DNA of 64,000 nt, taken from the NCBI RefSeq assembly GCF_005671395.1, contig NZ_CP040428.1:3472001-3536000 (forward strand), in the 5' to 3' direction. Position 1 is the first letter of the stretch. The number at the start of each line of letters is the position of its first letter. Origin of the DNA: Jejubacter calystegiae (lineage in GTDB: Bacteria; Pseudomonadota; Gammaproteobacteria; Enterobacterales; Enterobacteriaceae). The notes under the pieces are model-generated. The model was not told the origin of the DNA, ran no database searches, and saw nothing but the letters and a program-made list of their open reading frames with translations. This document shows, in pieces, positions 47,284 to 58,040 of the stretch. The position numbers and the translations under genes are program-made.

Positions 47284-48768
47284 ATGTCCAGAGATACCAC
47301 AGAAGACAATGTACAAACCTGGAGCGGAAGCCTGAACTATAAAGAGGGCTTCTTCACACAGCTACAGACCGATGAACTGGCGAAAGGCATTAATGAAGAG
47401 GTGGTGCGCGCCATTTCAGCGCGTCGCAACGAGCCCGACTGGATGCTGGAGTTTCGTCTTAGTGCCTTCCACGCCTGGCAGAAAATGGAAGAGCCGCACT
47501 GGCTGAAGGCGCACTACGACAAGCTCAACTATCAGGATTACAGCTATTACTCGGCGCCTTCCTGCGGCAACTGCGACGATAACTGCGCATCGCAGCCGGG
47601 CGCCGTGCAGCAGACCGGCCAGGAGAGCGCCTTTCTGACCAAAGAGGTGGAAGAGGCCTTTAACCAGTTGGGCGTACCGGTGCGGGAAGGGAGAGAGGTG
47701 GCGGTGGACGCGATCTTCGACTCGGTCTCTGTCGCCACCACCTACCGCGACAAGCTGGCGAGTCTGGGCATTATTTTCTGCTCTTTTGGCGAAGCGATTC
47801 ACGAATACCCGGATCTGGTGAAGAAGTACCTCGGTACCGTGGTGCCGGGCAACGATAACTTTTTCGCCGCGCTGAACGCTGCGGTGGCATCGGACGGCAC
47901 CTTTATCTATGTCCCGAAAGGGGTGCGCTGCCCGATGGAGCTTTCCACCTACTTCCGTATTAACGCCGAAAAAACCGGTCAGTTCGAACGCACCATTCTG
48001 GTGGCAGACGAAGGTAGCTACGTCAGCTATATCGAAGGCTGCTCGGCACCGGTACGCGACAGCTACCAGCTCCATGCCGCGGTGGTCGAGGTCATCATCC
48101 ACAGGGATGCCGAAGTGAAATACTCCACGGTGCAGAACTGGTTCCCTGGCGACAGCAATAACGGTGGGATTCTGAACTTCGTCACCAAACGTGCGCTGTG
48201 CGAAGGGGAAAACAGCAAAATGTCCTGGACCCAGTCTGAAACCGGATCAGCCATTACCTGGAAATACCCGAGCTGTATTTTGCGTGGCGATAACTCCATC
48301 GGCGAGTTTTTCTCGGTGGCGCTGACCAGCGGCCGTCAGCAGGCGGATACCGGCACCAAAATGATTCATATCGGTAAAAACACCCGCTCCACCATTATTT
48401 CGAAGGGCATTTCCGCAGGCCAGAGCCAGAACAGCTATCGCGGACTGGTGAAGATAATGCCGACCGCCACTAACGCCCGCAACTTCACCCAGTGCGATTC
48501 GATGCTGATTGGCGAAGAGTGCGGCGCCCACACCTTCCCGTATGTGGAGTGCCGCAACAACAGCGCCCAGTTGGAACATGAAGCCACCACCTCGCGCATT
48601 GGCGAAGATCAGCTGTTCTACTGCCTGCAGCGAGGTATCAGCGAAGACGATGCGATTTCGATGATCGTCAACGGATTCTGTAAGGACGTTTTCTCGGAGC
48701 TGCCGCTGGAATTCGCGGTAGAGGCCCAGAAGCTGCTGGCCATCAGCCTTGAGCACAGCGTCGGGTAA
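47284..48768 (+). CDS. sufB: Fe-S cluster assembly protein SufB
   Basis: A 494-residue scaffold subunit of SufBC2D. It contains the N-terminal [14 protein letters not shown] region, and the beta-helix core with [19 protein letters not shown] and the conserved Cys in [17 protein letters not shown]. SufB receives persulphide sulphur from SufE and hosts the nascent cluster. The start at 47284 is two bases after the sufA stop. A frame open to 47242 overlaps sufA and is not used. Confidence 0.97.
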   Translation: MSRDTTEDNVQTWSGSLNYKEGFFTQLQTDELAKGINEEVVRAISARRNEPDWMLEFRLSAFHAWQKMEEPHWLKAHYDKLNYQDYSYYSAPSCGNCDDNCASQPGAVQQTGQESAFLTKEVEEAFNQLGVPVREGREVAVDAIFDSVSVATTYRDKLASLGIIFCSFGEAIHEYPDLVKKYLGTVVPGNDNFFAALNAAVASDGTFIYVPKGVRCPMELSTYFRINAEKTGQFERTILVADEGSYVSYIEGCSAPVRDSYQLHAAVVEVIIHRDAEVKYSTVQNWFPGDSNNGGILNFVTKRALCEGENSKMSWTQSETGSAITWKYPSCILRGDNSIGEFFSVALTSGRQQADTGTKMIHIGKNTRSTIISKGISAGQSQNSYRGLVKIMPTATNARNFTQCDSMLIGEECGAHTFPYVECRNNSAQLEHEATTSRIGEDQLFYCLQRGISEDDAISMIVNGFCKDVFSELPLEFAVEAQKLLAISLEHSVG

Positions 48769-48792
48769 CCGCAGTTTTATAAAGGAAACACT

Positions 48793-49542
48793 ATGTTAAG
48801 TATTAAAGATTTGCACGTAAGCGCGGAAGATAACCCGATTCTGCGGGGCCTGAATCTGGAGGTCAAGCCGGGGGAGGTGCACGCCATTATGGGGCCGAAC
48901 GGCTCCGGCAAAAGCACCCTGTCGGCGACCCTGGCAGGCCGCGAGGATTACGAGGTGACCGGCGGCGAAGTGCTGTTTAAGGGCAAGGATCTGCTCGCAC
49001 TCGATCCCGAAGAGCGGGCGGGGGAAGGGATCTTTATGGCCTTCCAGTACCCGGTGGAGATTCCGGGCGTCAGTAACCAGTTTTTCCTGCAGACGGCACT
49101 GAACGCGGTGCGTGAATACCGGGGGCAGGAGCCGCTCGACCGCTTCGATTTTCAGGATCTGATGGAAGAGAAAATTGCGCTTTTAAAGATGCCGGAAGAT
49201 CTGCTGACCCGTTCGGTTAACGTCGGTTTTTCCGGCGGTGAGAAGAAGCGTAACGATATCCTGCAAATGGCGGTGCTGGCGCCTTCGCTATGCATCCTCG
49301 ATGAATCCGACTCCGGGCTGGATATCGATGCCCTGAAAATTGTGGCGGATGGGGTGAATTCCCTGCGTGACGGTCAGCGTTCATTTGTGATCGTGACCCA
49401 CTACCAGCGCATTCTGGACTACATCAAACCTGACCACGTACACGTGCTATATCAGGGGCGCATCGTGAAATCCGGCGACTTTACCCTGGTGAAACAGCTG
49501 GAGGAGCAGGGCTATGGCTGGCTTACCGAACAACAGCAGTAA
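48793..49542 (+). CDS. sufC: Fe-S cluster assembly ATPase SufC
   Basis: A 249-residue ABC-type ATPase with Walker A IMGPNGSGKSTLS, signature VGFSGGEKKRNDI, Walker B LCILDESDSGLD and switch His in VTHYQR. SufC drives conformational change of the SufBCD scaffold. AAAGGAAACACT precedes the ATG. The 3' end overlaps sufD by 29 bases. Confidence 0.97.
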   Translation: MLSIKDLHVSAEDNPILRGLNLEVKPGEVHAIMGPNGSGKSTLSATLAGREDYEVTGGEVLFKGKDLLALDPEERAGEGIFMAFQYPVEIPGVSNQFFLQTALNAVREYRGQEPLDRFDFQDLMEEKIALLKMPEDLLTRSVNVGFSGGEKKRNDILQMAVLAPSLCILDESDSGLDIDALKIVADGVNSLRDGQRSFVIVTHYQRILDYIKPDHVHVLYQGRIVKSGDFTLVKQLEEQGYGWLTEQQQ

Positions 49543-50794
49543 CGCGCTACAGCAGTGGCACCATCTGTTCGAAAATTCGCAGACCCGCAGTCCGGAAGCC
49601 GGGCAGCATATGCAGCAACTGTTGCGCCTGGGGCTGCCGACCCGTAAGCACGAAAACTGGAAGTACACCTTTACGCCGCTGGAAAAACTGCTGGCCCACC
49701 GTTTCGTGCTGCCGCAGGGCGAATTCCTGACGGAGCAGCAGCGAGATGCACTGGCGTTGAACATCGATGCCATCAGGCTGGTCTTTGTCGACGGGCGTTA
49801 CTGCGAGGCGCTGAGCGACGAACTGAGCGGCAGCGGCTATGAGATTACGGTGAACGATCGGCGTCAGGGATTACCGGTGGCGGTTCAGCCGGAGATTTTC
49901 CTGCACCTGACCGAAAGCCTGGCAGGCGAGGTGACCCATATCCGGGTTCCCCGCAATACGCGGCCGGAACGGCCTCTGGTGCTGATGCATATCAGCCGCG
50001 GTCTGGACGGCGATGAGATGAACACGGCGCACTATCGTCACCACCTGACCCTGGAACAGGGGGCGCAGGCGCAGGTGATCGAACATTACGTTAGCGCCGA
50101 TGACCGGCCCCACTTTACCGGCGGGCGTCTGACCATACAGGTGGCCCCGGCGGCCAGTCTGCGCCACGCTAAACTGGCCTTCGAAAACCCACAGAGCTAC
50201 CACTTCGCTCACAACGATCTGTGGCTGGATCGCGATGCCAGCGCGACCAGCACCAGTTTCCTGCTGGGGAGCGGCCTGGTGCGCCATCACACCAGTACCC
50301 GGCTGGAAGGCGAAAATATTACTCTGCGTCTTAACAGTCTGGCGATGCCGGTTGGTAGCGAAGTGTGCGACAGCCGCACCTGGCTTGAGCACAACCAGGG
50401 CTGGTGCAACAGTCGTCAGTTGCATAAAACCATCGTCAGCGACCGGGGCAGAGCGGTATTTAACGGTCTGATAAACGTGGCGCCCCATGCCGTTAAGACC
50501 GACGGCCAGATGACCAATAACAACCTGCTGCTGGGCAGGCTGGCGGAGGTAGACACCAAACCGCAGCTGGAAATTTATGCCGACGATGTGAAGTGCAGCC
50601 ACGGCGCCACCGTGGGCCGCATCGACGACGAACAGCTGTTTTACCTGCGCTCGCGCGGTATTCACCGCCAGGCTGCCCGGCAGATGATTATTCACGCTTT
50701 TGCCGCAGAGCTGACGGAAGCCATCGACGATGAAGCGCTTAAGCGCCAGGTTCTGGCCCGGATCGACCAGCGTCTGGCGGGGGGGCAGTCATGA
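49514..50794 (+). CDS. sufD: Fe-S cluster assembly protein SufD
   Basis: A 426-residue SufB paralogue and partner. It begins [19 protein letters not shown] and includes [10 protein letters not shown] and the C-terminal [22 protein letters not shown], with the His (E. coli His360 equivalent) in CSHGAT. It starts inside the end of sufC and overlaps sufS by four bases, so expression is tightly coupled. Confidence 0.96.
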   Translation: MAGLPNNSSNALQQWHHLFENSQTRSPEAGQHMQQLLRLGLPTRKHENWKYTFTPLEKLLAHRFVLPQGEFLTEQQRDALALNIDAIRLVFVDGRYCEALSDELSGSGYEITVNDRRQGLPVAVQPEIFLHLTESLAGEVTHIRVPRNTRPERPLVLMHISRGLDGDEMNTAHYRHHLTLEQGAQAQVIEHYVSADDRPHFTGGRLTIQVAPAASLRHAKLAFENPQSYHFAHNDLWLDRDASATSTSFLLGSGLVRHHTSTRLEGENITLRLNSLAMPVGSEVCDSRTWLEHNQGWCNSRQLHKTIVSDRGRAVFNGLINVAPHAVKTDGQMTNNNLLLGRLAEVDTKPQLEIYADDVKCSHGATVGRIDDEQLFYLRSRGIHRQAARQMIIHAFAAELTEAIDDEALKRQVLARIDQRLAGGQS

Positions 50795-52011
50795 GTTTCT
50801 CAATCGAACAGGTGCGAGCGGATTTCCCGATCCTGACGCGTGAGGTCAACGGCCAGCCGCTGGCCTATCTGGACAGCGCCGCCAGCGCCCAGAAGCCGCT
50901 GGCGGTGATAGAAGCCGAGGCGGATCTCTATCGCCACGGTTATGCGGCGGTACATCGCGGTATCCATACCCTAAGCGCTGAGGCGACGGAGCGTATGGAA
51001 AACGTACGCGCCGGGGTGGCGCAATTTATCAACGCCCGTTCGGCGGAAGAGATCGTCTTCGTGCGCGGTACCACCGAAGGCATTAACCTGGTGGCAAGCA
51101 GCTGGGGCAACCAGGCGGTAGCAGCGGGGGATAATCTGATTATCAGCGCCATGGAGCACCACGCCAATATCGTCCCCTGGCAGATGCTGTGCGAACGGGT
51201 CGGCGCCGAGCTGCGGGTGATTCCGCTGAATCAGGATGGCACCCTGCAGCGGGAACGCCTGGCGAGTCTTATCGACGATCGTACCCGTCTGCTGGCGATG
51301 ACCCAGGTGTCGAACGTGCTGGGGACCGAAAACCCGGTGCGGGAGATGATAGCCGAAGCCCGGGCGGCCGGTGTGAAAGTGCTGGTGGACGGTGCCCAGG
51401 CGGTGATGCACCATGCGGTGGACGTGCAGGCGCTGGACTGCGATTTTTATGTTTTCTCCGGTCATAAGATCTACGGTCCTACCGGTATCGGCGTGCTCTA
51501 TGCCCGGCAGGATATTCTGCAGGCGATGCCGCCCTGGGAAGGGGGCGGATCGATGATCGCCACCGTCAGCCTGAGCGAGGGCACGACCTATACGGGAGCC
51601 CCCTGGCGTTTCGAGGCCGGTACGCCCAACACCGCAGGGATTATCGGGCTGGGGGCGGCGCTGGATTATGTCTCGCGTGTGGGTCTGGACGAAATCGAAC
51701 AGTACGAAACCACGCTGATGCGCTATGCGTTACGGGAATTGCAGGCCGTGCCGGACCTGACGCTCTACGGGCCTGGGGATCGACGCGGGGTCATTGCCTT
51801 TAATCTGGGGCAGCATCACGCCTATGATGTTGGCAGCTTCCTGGATAACTACGGGATTGCGGTACGTACCGGTCACCACTGCGCCATGCCGCTGATGGAG
51901 TTTTACCAGGTTCCGGCCATGTGCCGTGCCTCTCTCGCCATGTACAATACCGAAGAGGAAGTGGACAGGCTGGTGGCCGGTCTGATTCGCATCCACCGTC
52001 TTTTGGGTTAA
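50791..52011 (+). CDS. sufS: Cysteine desulphurase SufS
   Basis: A 406-residue PLP enzyme of the group II desulphurases. The PLP Lys is in [14 protein letters not shown], the PLP-stacking His in [11 protein letters not shown] and the catalytic Cys364 region in [12 protein letters not shown]. It mobilises sulphur from cysteine to SufE. The ATG overlaps sufD by four bases. Confidence 0.97.
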   Translation: MSFSIEQVRADFPILTREVNGQPLAYLDSAASAQKPLAVIEAEADLYRHGYAAVHRGIHTLSAEATERMENVRAGVAQFINARSAEEIVFVRGTTEGINLVASSWGNQAVAAGDNLIISAMEHHANIVPWQMLCERVGAELRVIPLNQDGTLQRERLASLIDDRTRLLAMTQVSNVLGTENPVREMIAEARAAGVKVLVDGAQAVMHHAVDVQALDCDFYVFSGHKIYGPTGIGVLYARQDILQAMPPWEGGGSMIATVSLSEGTTYTGAPWRFEAGTPNTAGIIGLGAALDYVSRVGLDEIEQYETTLMRYALRELQAVPDLTLYGPGDRRGVIAFNLGQHHAYDVGSFLDNYGIAVRTGHHCAMPLMEFYQVPAMCRASLAMYNTEEEVDRLVAGLIRIHRLLG

Positions 52012-52024
52012 CAGGGAGGCCAAG

Positions 52025-52453
52025 ATGGCTGCTATGCCGGACAAAGATAAGCTGCTGCGAAACTTCAGCCGCTGTGCCAACTGGGAAGAGAAGTATCTCT
52101 ATATCATCGAACTGGGTCAGCGTCTGGCGCCGCTCAGTGACGAGGCCCATAACCCCGGTAACATTATCCAGGGCTGTCAGAGCCAGGTATGGATTGTGAT
52201 GGATCAAACGCCGGATGGCGTTATCCAGCTACGGGGCGACAGCGATGCGGCTATCGTTAAGGGATTGATAGCCGTGGTGTTTATTCTCTATCACCAGATG
52301 ACGGCGCGCGATATCGTTGAGTTCGATGTGCGCCCCTGGTTCGAGAAGATGAATCTGGCCCAACACCTGACCCCGTCGCGCTCCCAGGGACTGGAAGCAA
52401 TGATTCGTGCAATTCGCGCGAAAGCCGCCGCGTTGGCCCCGACTCTCAACTAA
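52025..52453 (+). CDS. sufE: Sulphur acceptor protein SufE
   Basis: A 142-residue protein with the persulphide-carrying Cys51 in [12 protein letters not shown]. It accepts sulphur from SufS and delivers it to SufB. It is the last gene of the operon; a GGAAGGGGTCCCTTCCCC palindrome at about 52490-52507 may help end the transcript. The start follows AGGGAGG. Confidence 0.95.
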   Translation: MAAMPDKDKLLRNFSRCANWEEKYLYIIELGQRLAPLSDEAHNPGNIIQGCQSQVWIVMDQTPDGVIQLRGDSDAAIVKGLIAVVFILYHQMTARDIVEFDVRPWFEKMNLAQHLTPSRSQGLEAMIRAIRAKAAALAPTLN

Positions 52454-52550
52454 ACTTTCAGATAACAGCTTTCATTCTGTGGATGCGGGGAAGGGGTCCC
52501 TTCCCCGCGCTTTTTCTGCATTCCGGCACGTTGCCGGTGAGGTGTTCAGT

Positions 52551-53564
52551 ATGAAACGCGCGTTATCTCTCTCCATTACTGGGGTGCTGTGCGCACTGGC
52601 GCTCGCCCCGCTTGCTGTTCACGCCGTCGACTATCCGCTGCCGCCTCCCGGCAGCCGACTGATCGGCCATAATCAACGCTACATCATGCCCGACAACGGG
52701 AAGAACCTGGAGTACGTGGCGGATAAATTTGGTACCGGTATTCTGCTGTTGCTGGAGGCGAACAATAAAGTCGACCCGTTGCTGCCGAAGGCGGGTAGCG
52801 AAATCACCATCCCATCGCAAATGCTGCTTCCGGACACCCCCCGTGAAGGGATTGTGATCAACCTGGCGGAACTTAGGCTTTATTACTATCCGCCAGGGCA
52901 GAATAAAGTAGAGGTTTATCCTATTGGCATCGGCCAGCTTGGCCGTGAAACCCCTGAAATGGTAACCCGCATAAGTCAGAAAATCCCTAATCCCAGCTGG
53001 ACGCCGACAGCCAATATTCGGGCGCGTTCAGAGGCCCAGGGAATAAAACTACCGGCGGTGGTTCCAGCGGGGCCAAATAATCCGCTGGGCCGCTACGCAT
53101 TACGCCTTGAGAAAGGCGGTGGGGAATATTTAATTCACGGGACTAACGTACGGCGTAGCGTCGGTCAGCGGGTAAGCTCCGGCTGTATCCGCCTGCGTTC
53201 CGAGGATATCAAAGCTCTATTTTCGAAGGCGGCCTGGGGGACCCGGGTTCAGATTATTAATCAACCGGTGAAATATTCCGTTGAGCTGGATGGCCGACGC
53301 TATGTGGAAGTACACCAGCCGCTGTCGACCAACGACTGGGATAACCCACAAACGGCGCCAATCGCCATTAGCGCCAGCTTCGGGCGCTTTATTGATGACG
53401 GACGCAGCGATCGCGGCGCAGTAGATAACGCCATGACCCGGCGTGCTGGCTATCCGGTAGAGGTGTCGGGCACTGCATCGCCCGCGCCTTCGAAGGCGCC
53501 GATTCAGAGCGCGCACAACGCCCCCGAAACCCGGAGCGAAGGACTACTGTCCGGGGTTCAGTAA
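52551..53564 (+). CDS. ldtE: L,D-transpeptidase LdtE
   Basis: A 337-residue periplasmic enzyme (formerly YnhG). The signal peptide is at residues 1-25 (ending VHAVDY), a LysM-like domain at about 38-90, and the YkuD catalytic domain at about 98-235 with His196 (IHGTN) and Cys212 in [10 protein letters not shown] Pro/Ser-rich tail follows. LdtE makes 3-3 (DAP-DAP) peptidoglycan cross-links. The ATG at 52551 starts the signal peptide; the frame is open upstream into sufE. The neighbouring lpp product is attached to peptidoglycan by sister L,D-transpeptidases. Confidence 0.95.
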   Translation: MKRALSLSITGVLCALALAPLAVHAVDYPLPPPGSRLIGHNQRYIMPDNGKNLEYVADKFGTGILLLLEANNKVDPLLPKAGSEITIPSQMLLPDTPREGIVINLAELRLYYYPPGQNKVEVYPIGIGQLGRETPEMVTRISQKIPNPSWTPTANIRARSEAQGIKLPAVVPAGPNNPLGRYALRLEKGGGEYLIHGTNVRRSVGQRVSSGCIRLRSEDIKALFSKAAWGTRVQIINQPVKYSVELDGRRYVEVHQPLSTNDWDNPQTAPIAISASFGRFIDDGRSDRGAVDNAMTRRAGYPVEVSGTASPAPSKAPIQSAHNAPETRSEGLLSGVQ

Positions 53565-53758
53565 TGGGCTGTTACCGGATGTAACCTTAGCGCTTTTTGG
53601 GGCAGTGTAATGCGATAGCGACACAGGGCCTCTGTGCGGCACGCTACGCAACGTAGCCAGAGTAGTGTGGGTTCTTGGGTTAAAAGAAACCAGAATGCTG
53701 ACAGAGCGCGTTTGAGGGGCAAGGGGGCAATGTAAAAGCAAAAGGCAGGAGAGCAGGC

Positions 53759-53786
53759 AAAAAAAATGGCGCACACTGTGCGCCAT
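53759..53786 (-). terminator. Terminator of lpp
   Basis: On the minus strand a nine-base stem (ATGGCGCAC / GTGCGCCAT) with a three-base loop is followed by eight Ts. It lies 18 bases beyond the lpp stop. The 194 bases between it and ldtE hold no credible gene on either strand. Confidence 0.93.
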
Positions 53787-53803
53787 TTTTATTACAGGTA
53801 CTC

Positions 53804-54052
<249 letters not shown>

Positions 54053-54084
54053 CTAGATTGAGTTAATCTCCATGTAGCGTTACA

Positions 54085-54114
54085 AGTATTACACAAAGTT
54101 TTTTCGCTTGAGAA
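54085..54114 (-). promoter_or_regulatory. lpp promoter
   Basis: The minus strand reads TTCTCAAGCG, an A-rich spacer, then ACTTTGTGTAATACTTGTAA, matching the strong E. coli lpp promoter with its -10 TAATACT (54085-54091). The remaining AT-rich DNA up to the pykF terminator at 54308 contains no gene. Confidence 0.85.
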
Positions 54115-54307
54115 TATTTTTTTTATGCTAATACGCTTAAATTTGATCGTTCGCTCAAAGAAGCAGCGAATTGCCGCAAATTGCTAAAAAGTCTGAGTTA
54201 AAAACGGGGAATTTCATCGGATTCATCTTAAGTTTAGTCTGGCTTAAATAGTAAAAGCCGATTTGATTTTTTATTGATAGCGACTACGCAAAGTTAAAAA
54301 AAATAAA

Positions 54308-54331
54308 ACAAGGCGCCGGATGGCGCCTTGT
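54308..54331 (-). terminator. Terminator of pykF
   Basis: CAAGGCGCC / GGCGCCTTG with a short loop is followed on the minus strand by TTTTATTTTTT. It lies 23 bases after the pykF stop. Confidence 0.9.
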
Positions 54332-54353
54332 AGATTTACGGATGCGCGTTTTA

Positions 54354-55766
54354 TTACAGCACGTGTACCGAGGCGGTATTGGTGGTGCCGCTCGGTACCA
54401 GCGCTCCGGAAACCATCACGACCACGTCGCCCTTATGGGCCAGACCGCTCGCCAGCGCGGCTTCCTTACCCAGACGGTAGAAGTCGTCGGTAGAGGCGAT
54501 GGACTTAACCAACTGCGGGATAACGCCCTTGCTCAGCACCAGCTGACGGCAGGTGATCTCATTGGTGGTCAGCGCCAGGATGTTGGCGTTCGGGAAGTAC
54601 TTGCGGACTGACTTCGCGGATTTACCGCCTTCGGTCGCGATCACGATCAGCGGCGCTTCCAGATTTTCAGCCGTTTCTACCGCACCGCGGCACACGGCTT
54701 CGGTGATACGCAGTTTACGGCTGCTGTTGGCGTGATCGAGACGGGTATACATGACGCGATCGGTACGTTCGCAGATGGTCGCCATGATAGAAACGGCTTC
54801 CAGCGGGTATTTACCCTTGGCGGATTCGCCGGACAGCATGACGGCATCGGTACCGTCGAGGATGGCGTTCGCCACGTCACCTGCTTCAGCGCGGGTCGGA
54901 CGCGGGTTTTTGATCATCGAATCCAGCATTTGGGTGGCGGTGATAACCACTTTACGGGAACGGATGCATTTCTCGATCATCATCTTCTGCGCGAAGATGA
55001 CCTCTTCAACCGGGATCTCAACGCCCAGGTCGCCACGGGCAACCATAATGCCGTCAGAGGCATCCAGGATTTCGTCGAAGTTGTTCAGGCCTTCCTGATT
55101 TTCGATTTTGGAGATGATCTGGATATGATCGCCGCCGTGGGCCTGCAGATGTGCTCGGATCTCTTCAACGTCGGAACGTTTACGAATAAAGGAAGCCGCC
55201 ACAAAGTCGACGCCCTGCTCACAGCCGAAGATCAGATCTTTTTTATCTTTTTCCGCCAGCGCTGGCAGGGCAATGGAGACGCCCGGCAGGTTTACGCCTT
55301 TGTTCTCGCCCAGGTCGCCGTTATTCAGCACTTTACAAACGACTTTGTTGCCCTCGATAGCGGTAACTTCCATACCGATCAGGCCATCGTCAACCAGAAC
55401 GGTGTTGCCGACAGAAAGATCGCTGGTGAAGCCTTCGTAGGTAACGGCGACGGTGTCGCTGTTGCCGACCACGGATTTATCGGTGGTGAAGGTGAAAGTC
55501 TGACCGGCTTTCAGGGAAACATCGTTACCGCCTTCCAGCTTCATGGTGCGGATTTCCGGACCTTTGGTGTCCAGAAGAATAGCGGCGGATTTACCACTTT
55601 TTGCTACGACGTTACGCAGATTTTTAATACGCTGGCCGTGCTCCTCGTAATCCCCGTGGGAGAAGTTGAGGCGCATGACGTTCATGCCTGCTTCCAGCAG
55701 CTTGGTTAACATCTCTTCAGATTCGGTTTTCGGACCGATGGTACAAACGATTTTGGTCTTTTTCAT
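54354..55766 (-). CDS. pykF: Pyruvate kinase I
   Basis: A 470-residue glycolytic enzyme making pyruvate and ATP from PEP. It starts [20 protein letters not shown]. Active-site segments include [23 protein letters not shown], the signature [17 protein letters not shown] and [11 protein letters not shown]. The C-terminal effector domain carries the fructose-1,6-bisphosphate-type site region ([13 protein letters not shown]). It counters PpsA. Cra repression is indicated by the site upstream. Confidence 0.98.
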   Translation of the reverse strand: MKKTKIVCTIGPKTESEEMLTKLLEAGMNVMRLNFSHGDYEEHGQRIKNLRNVVAKSGKSAAILLDTKGPEIRTMKLEGGNDVSLKAGQTFTFTTDKSVVGNSDTVAVTYEGFTSDLSVGNTVLVDDGLIGMEVTAIEGNKVVCKVLNNGDLGENKGVNLPGVSIALPALAEKDKKDLIFGCEQGVDFVAASFIRKRSDVEEIRAHLQAHGGDHIQIISKIENQEGLNNFDEILDASDGIMVARGDLGVEIPVEEVIFAQKMMIEKCIRSRKVVITATQMLDSMIKNPRPTRAEAGDVANAILDGTDAVMLSGESAKGKYPLEAVSIMATICERTDRVMYTRLDHANSSRKLRITEAVCRGAVETAENLEAPLIVIATEGGKSAKSVRKYFPNANILALTTNEITCRQLVLSKGVIPQLVKSIASTDDFYRLGKEAALASGLAHKGDVVVMVSGALVPSGTTNTASVHVL

Positions 55767-55807
55767 GACAGTCTTAGTCTTAAGTTGTGAAGGATGGGGA
55801 ATTTAAG

Positions 55808-55843
55808 TTCCGGTTGCGGTGACCGCTGAAACGGCAACCGGAA
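55808..55843 (-). other. Hairpin in the pykF 5' leader
   Basis: TTCCGGTTGC and GCAACCGGAA form a ten-base perfect stem with a 16-base loop in the transcribed leader, 42 bases before the ATG. There is no T tract. A 5' stability or translational role is possible but untested. Confidence 0.5.
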
Positions 55844-55978
55844 ACGGTATTTCGATAAACGTTGAGCCACATCCACAAGAATAGGTGACAGAAGCAGAGC
55901 GTGCAGAAGAAAGTGTCCGGGCGTTGGTGAAGGTCGCCGGAGGTTGGCTCGGGTTGTCATCTGGATGCAGTTCAAAAA

Positions 55979-56014
55979 GCTGAAACCATTCAAGTTCAAT
56001 TTTCGCCTAGTATA
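55979..56014 (-). promoter_or_regulatory. pykF promoter with Cra site
   Basis: GCTGAAACCATTCAAG at 55979-55994 fits the Cra consensus and the known E. coli pykF site. TATACT (minus strand, 56009-56014) is a good -10 just upstream. Cra bound downstream of the start would repress pykF when fructose phosphates are low. Confidence 0.75.
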
Positions 56015-56177
56015 AGCCAGATGTTGGGGTAAAAGGAATTAAAAACAGCGTTTCATTCTGCTGTAAGCGCAGTTTTGCGGCAATTGCCGGGTTCCGGGCA
56101 AAAAAAGCAATCGGAAAGAGGCGGGTTTTTCGGCGTTCTGCCCGGTTCTGTTCGAACAGAAATCCGGTGGTGAAGAT

Positions 56178-56228
56178 TTGACCATCGGCCATGAGGGTGT
56201 ATGATAACCAATATCATGCATATCACGC
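56178..56228 (+). promoter_or_regulatory. Promoter and possible operator of the RES toxin-antitoxin operon
   Basis: TTGACC (56178-56183) and TATGAT (56200-56205) have a 16-base spacer. Immediately downstream are two near-identical nine-base direct repeats, ATATCATGC and ATATCACGC (56211-56228), where an autorepressor could bind. The antitoxin ATG is at 56244 with GGAGG before it. Confidence 0.7.
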
Positions 56229-56243
56229 ATGTGGAGGTAGACG

Positions 56244-56909
56244 ATGAGTGATAAAACTCAGGCACTGGTCCCGGCTTCTGACAGCGGTTATCCGAAATTC
56301 TCCACCCTGAATGGCGAAGAGCTGCGTCAGTTAAAAACCGGGAAGGGCAGTCACTATTTGGTGATGGAGTTACCCGATGCGCTGGCGGGCTCCGGCCAGG
56401 AGCGGGTATTGCAGTTGGCGCTGGAAAGCGCGCTGCGTCTGGCGGCCTCTTTGAGTGGCGAAGCGCCGCGGGTTGCGATCCAGGCCTCGCCCCGAACATT
56501 GCCGACAGCCAGCGCTGACGATGCCCAGGCGCGGCTAAGCGAACGTATTCTGCGTGAATCAGAATGGCTGACGGCCCGTGATATTTCGATACGCGCCGGA
56601 CTGGCGCTCTCTAATCCGAGCGCGGCCCCTAATCGCTGGAAGGCGAAAAAACGGATTTTCGCGCTATCGGTGAATGGGCGTGATTACTACCCGGCTTACG
56701 GACTGGATGAAGGCTATACGCCGTTGCCGGTGATGGCCAGACTGATAGCTCTGTTTGGCGAACGAAAAACGCCCTGGGGAATGGCGGTCTGGCTGGGGTC
56801 AGATAATAGCTGGCTTGGCGGGCGCAAACCGAAAGATCTGCTGACATCGGAGCCCGAAGCCGTTTGCCGGGCCGCTCAGGCAGAGATTCAGGGACCGGTG
56901 CATGGCTGA
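56244..56909 (+). CDS. MbcA/ParS/Xre-type antitoxin
   Basis: A 221-residue protein. An N-terminal region is followed by a helix-turn-helix-like part (ERILRESEWLTARDISIRAG, then LALSNPSAAPNRWKAKKRIF). The C-terminal MbcA/ParS/Xre toxin-binding segment shows ARLIALFGERKTPWGMAVWL, with GWLGGRKP-like residues (NSWLGGRKPKDLL) that are diagnostic of antitoxins paired with RES toxins. It overlaps the RES gene by eight bases. Such antitoxins bind the toxin and repress their own promoter. Confidence 0.85.
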   Translation: MSDKTQALVPASDSGYPKFSTLNGEELRQLKTGKGSHYLVMELPDALAGSGQERVLQLALESALRLAASLSGEAPRVAIQASPRTLPTASADDAQARLSERILRESEWLTARDISIRAGLALSNPSAAPNRWKAKKRIFALSVNGRDYYPAYGLDEGYTPLPVMARLIALFGERKTPWGMAVWLGSDNSWLGGRKPKDLLTSEPEAVCRAAQAEIQGPVHG

Positions 56910-57570
56910 GGGAAGGCCCGCCTCCCTGATTCCGCTACCCGGCCATGATACCCGGGTAAAGACCGGCGTCTGGGATGCCGGACGCCCGCTACACCGTATT
57001 CACTCTTTGCGTTTCGGCGCCAGCCAGTTTAACCCTGGTCTGGGCGATGCCCGCTTCAGCCCACTGCGCGACGCTCAGGGGCTTCCTGTCTCCACCCTAT
57101 ATGCCGGGGCTTCGCCCGATGTTGTCATTATGGAGACCTTGTTTCACGATCTGCCCCAGCACAGCGATGGGGCCCCTTTCGACCTGGCCCGATTAGGCGG
57201 TCTGGCCTGGTCGCGGCTGATTCCGTTACGGCCGTTGACCTTGATTATGCTGACGCCGATGACCCTGCGTCGCCTGGGCATCAAACGTTCACAGCTGCTG
57301 GACAGTGATGCCAGTCAGTACCCCATCACTCGCCTGTGGGCGCTGGCGCTGTGGCAGCAGAATCCCACAGCGCAGGGACTGTGCTGGTCGTCACGCCAGC
57401 ACGGCGACGAAGCGCTGATGCTATTCGGCGATCGCGTGGCCCAGCGGCAGTTTGACGTCGAGGTGGCATCCCGACCGTTGATCCAGTGTGATGAACTGCT
57501 GGAGCGGGTCGAGACCCTGGCGGATGAGATGGGGGTTGTGTTACTGCCGCCGGGTGGAGGATATGGATAA
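56902..57570 (+). CDS. RES-domain NAD+-degrading toxin
   Basis: A 222-residue RES-family protein named for conserved Arg, Glu and Ser residues: Arg32 in LHRIHS, Glu78 in DVVIMETLFHD, and Ser163/164 in CWSSRQHGDEAL. RFSPLRD and STLYAG are also typical. Characterised relatives (MbcT, Res) degrade NAD+, as hydrolase or phosphorylase, and halt growth until bound by the antitoxin. The pair is convergent with the fidL-like gene. Confidence 0.88.
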   Translation: MAEGRPASLIPLPGHDTRVKTGVWDAGRPLHRIHSLRFGASQFNPGLGDARFSPLRDAQGLPVSTLYAGASPDVVIMETLFHDLPQHSDGAPFDLARLGGLAWSRLIPLRPLTLIMLTPMTLRRLGIKRSQLLDSDASQYPITRLWALALWQQNPTAQGLCWSSRQHGDEALMLFGDRVAQRQFDVEVASRPLIQCDELLERVETLADEMGVVLLPPGGGYG

Positions 57571-57578
57571 TAGGCTGG

Positions 57579-58040
57579 TTAAGTGTTGTGGCACCACGCG
57601 ACAGGCACTTTGCCACTAAGCACGGCCAGGTCGCCATTGGGTTGACGGGCAATCTTATACTGGATGACGCGATTCTCTTTATAGAAGAAAGCATTAATTA
57701 ACTGGCCCATCAGTGCATCATCGACTTCGTCGTAATTTTCACGAATTGCTTTGACCGATTGCATCAGGTAGCTTGAGTTGGCCACTTTAAAATTAAACAT
57801 CATCTGTCGATTTAACGCCAGATGCCTGCCTTGCTCGTCCTTCACTTCACCGCTCATGACAATTACGCCCTGTTTTCCATTGAATGCCATACGAACAATG
57901 GCCTTCATCGAGAGATCTTTTTGGTTGGTATAGTATTGTGAGCTACACGAAAAGTAGCGTTTCTGATAATATCGGTAAGCCATCATTAATGAACCGAATA
58001 AGATCATTGCCATAATAATAATGATAATTTTCTTGCTCAT
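57579..58040 (-). CDS. FidL-like membrane-anchored protein
   Basis: A 153-residue protein with one N-terminal membrane helix (residues about 4-21, KIIIIIMAMILFGSLMMAY) and a soluble, probably periplasmic part. The latter has RMAFNGKQGVIVMSGEVKDE and Cys residues near positions 32 and 150. It overlaps the upstream CadC-type regulator gene by four bases. This is the layout of Salmonella marT-fidL and resembles ToxR/ToxS-type pairs, so it probably modulates the regulator in the membrane. Confidence 0.7.
   Translation of the reverse strand: MSKKIIIIIMAMILFGSLMMAYRYYQKRYFSCSSQYYTNQKDLSMKAIVRMAFNGKQGVIVMSGEVKDEQGRHLALNRQMMFNFKVANSSYLMQSVKAIRENYDEVDDALMGQLINAFFYKENRVIQYKIARQPNGDLAVLSGKVPVAWCHNT

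Noticed and set aside
53544-53786. Overlapping minus-strand frames between ldtE and lpp
   Set aside because: They run through the lpp terminator hairpin, have no ribosome-binding site and resemble no known small protein.
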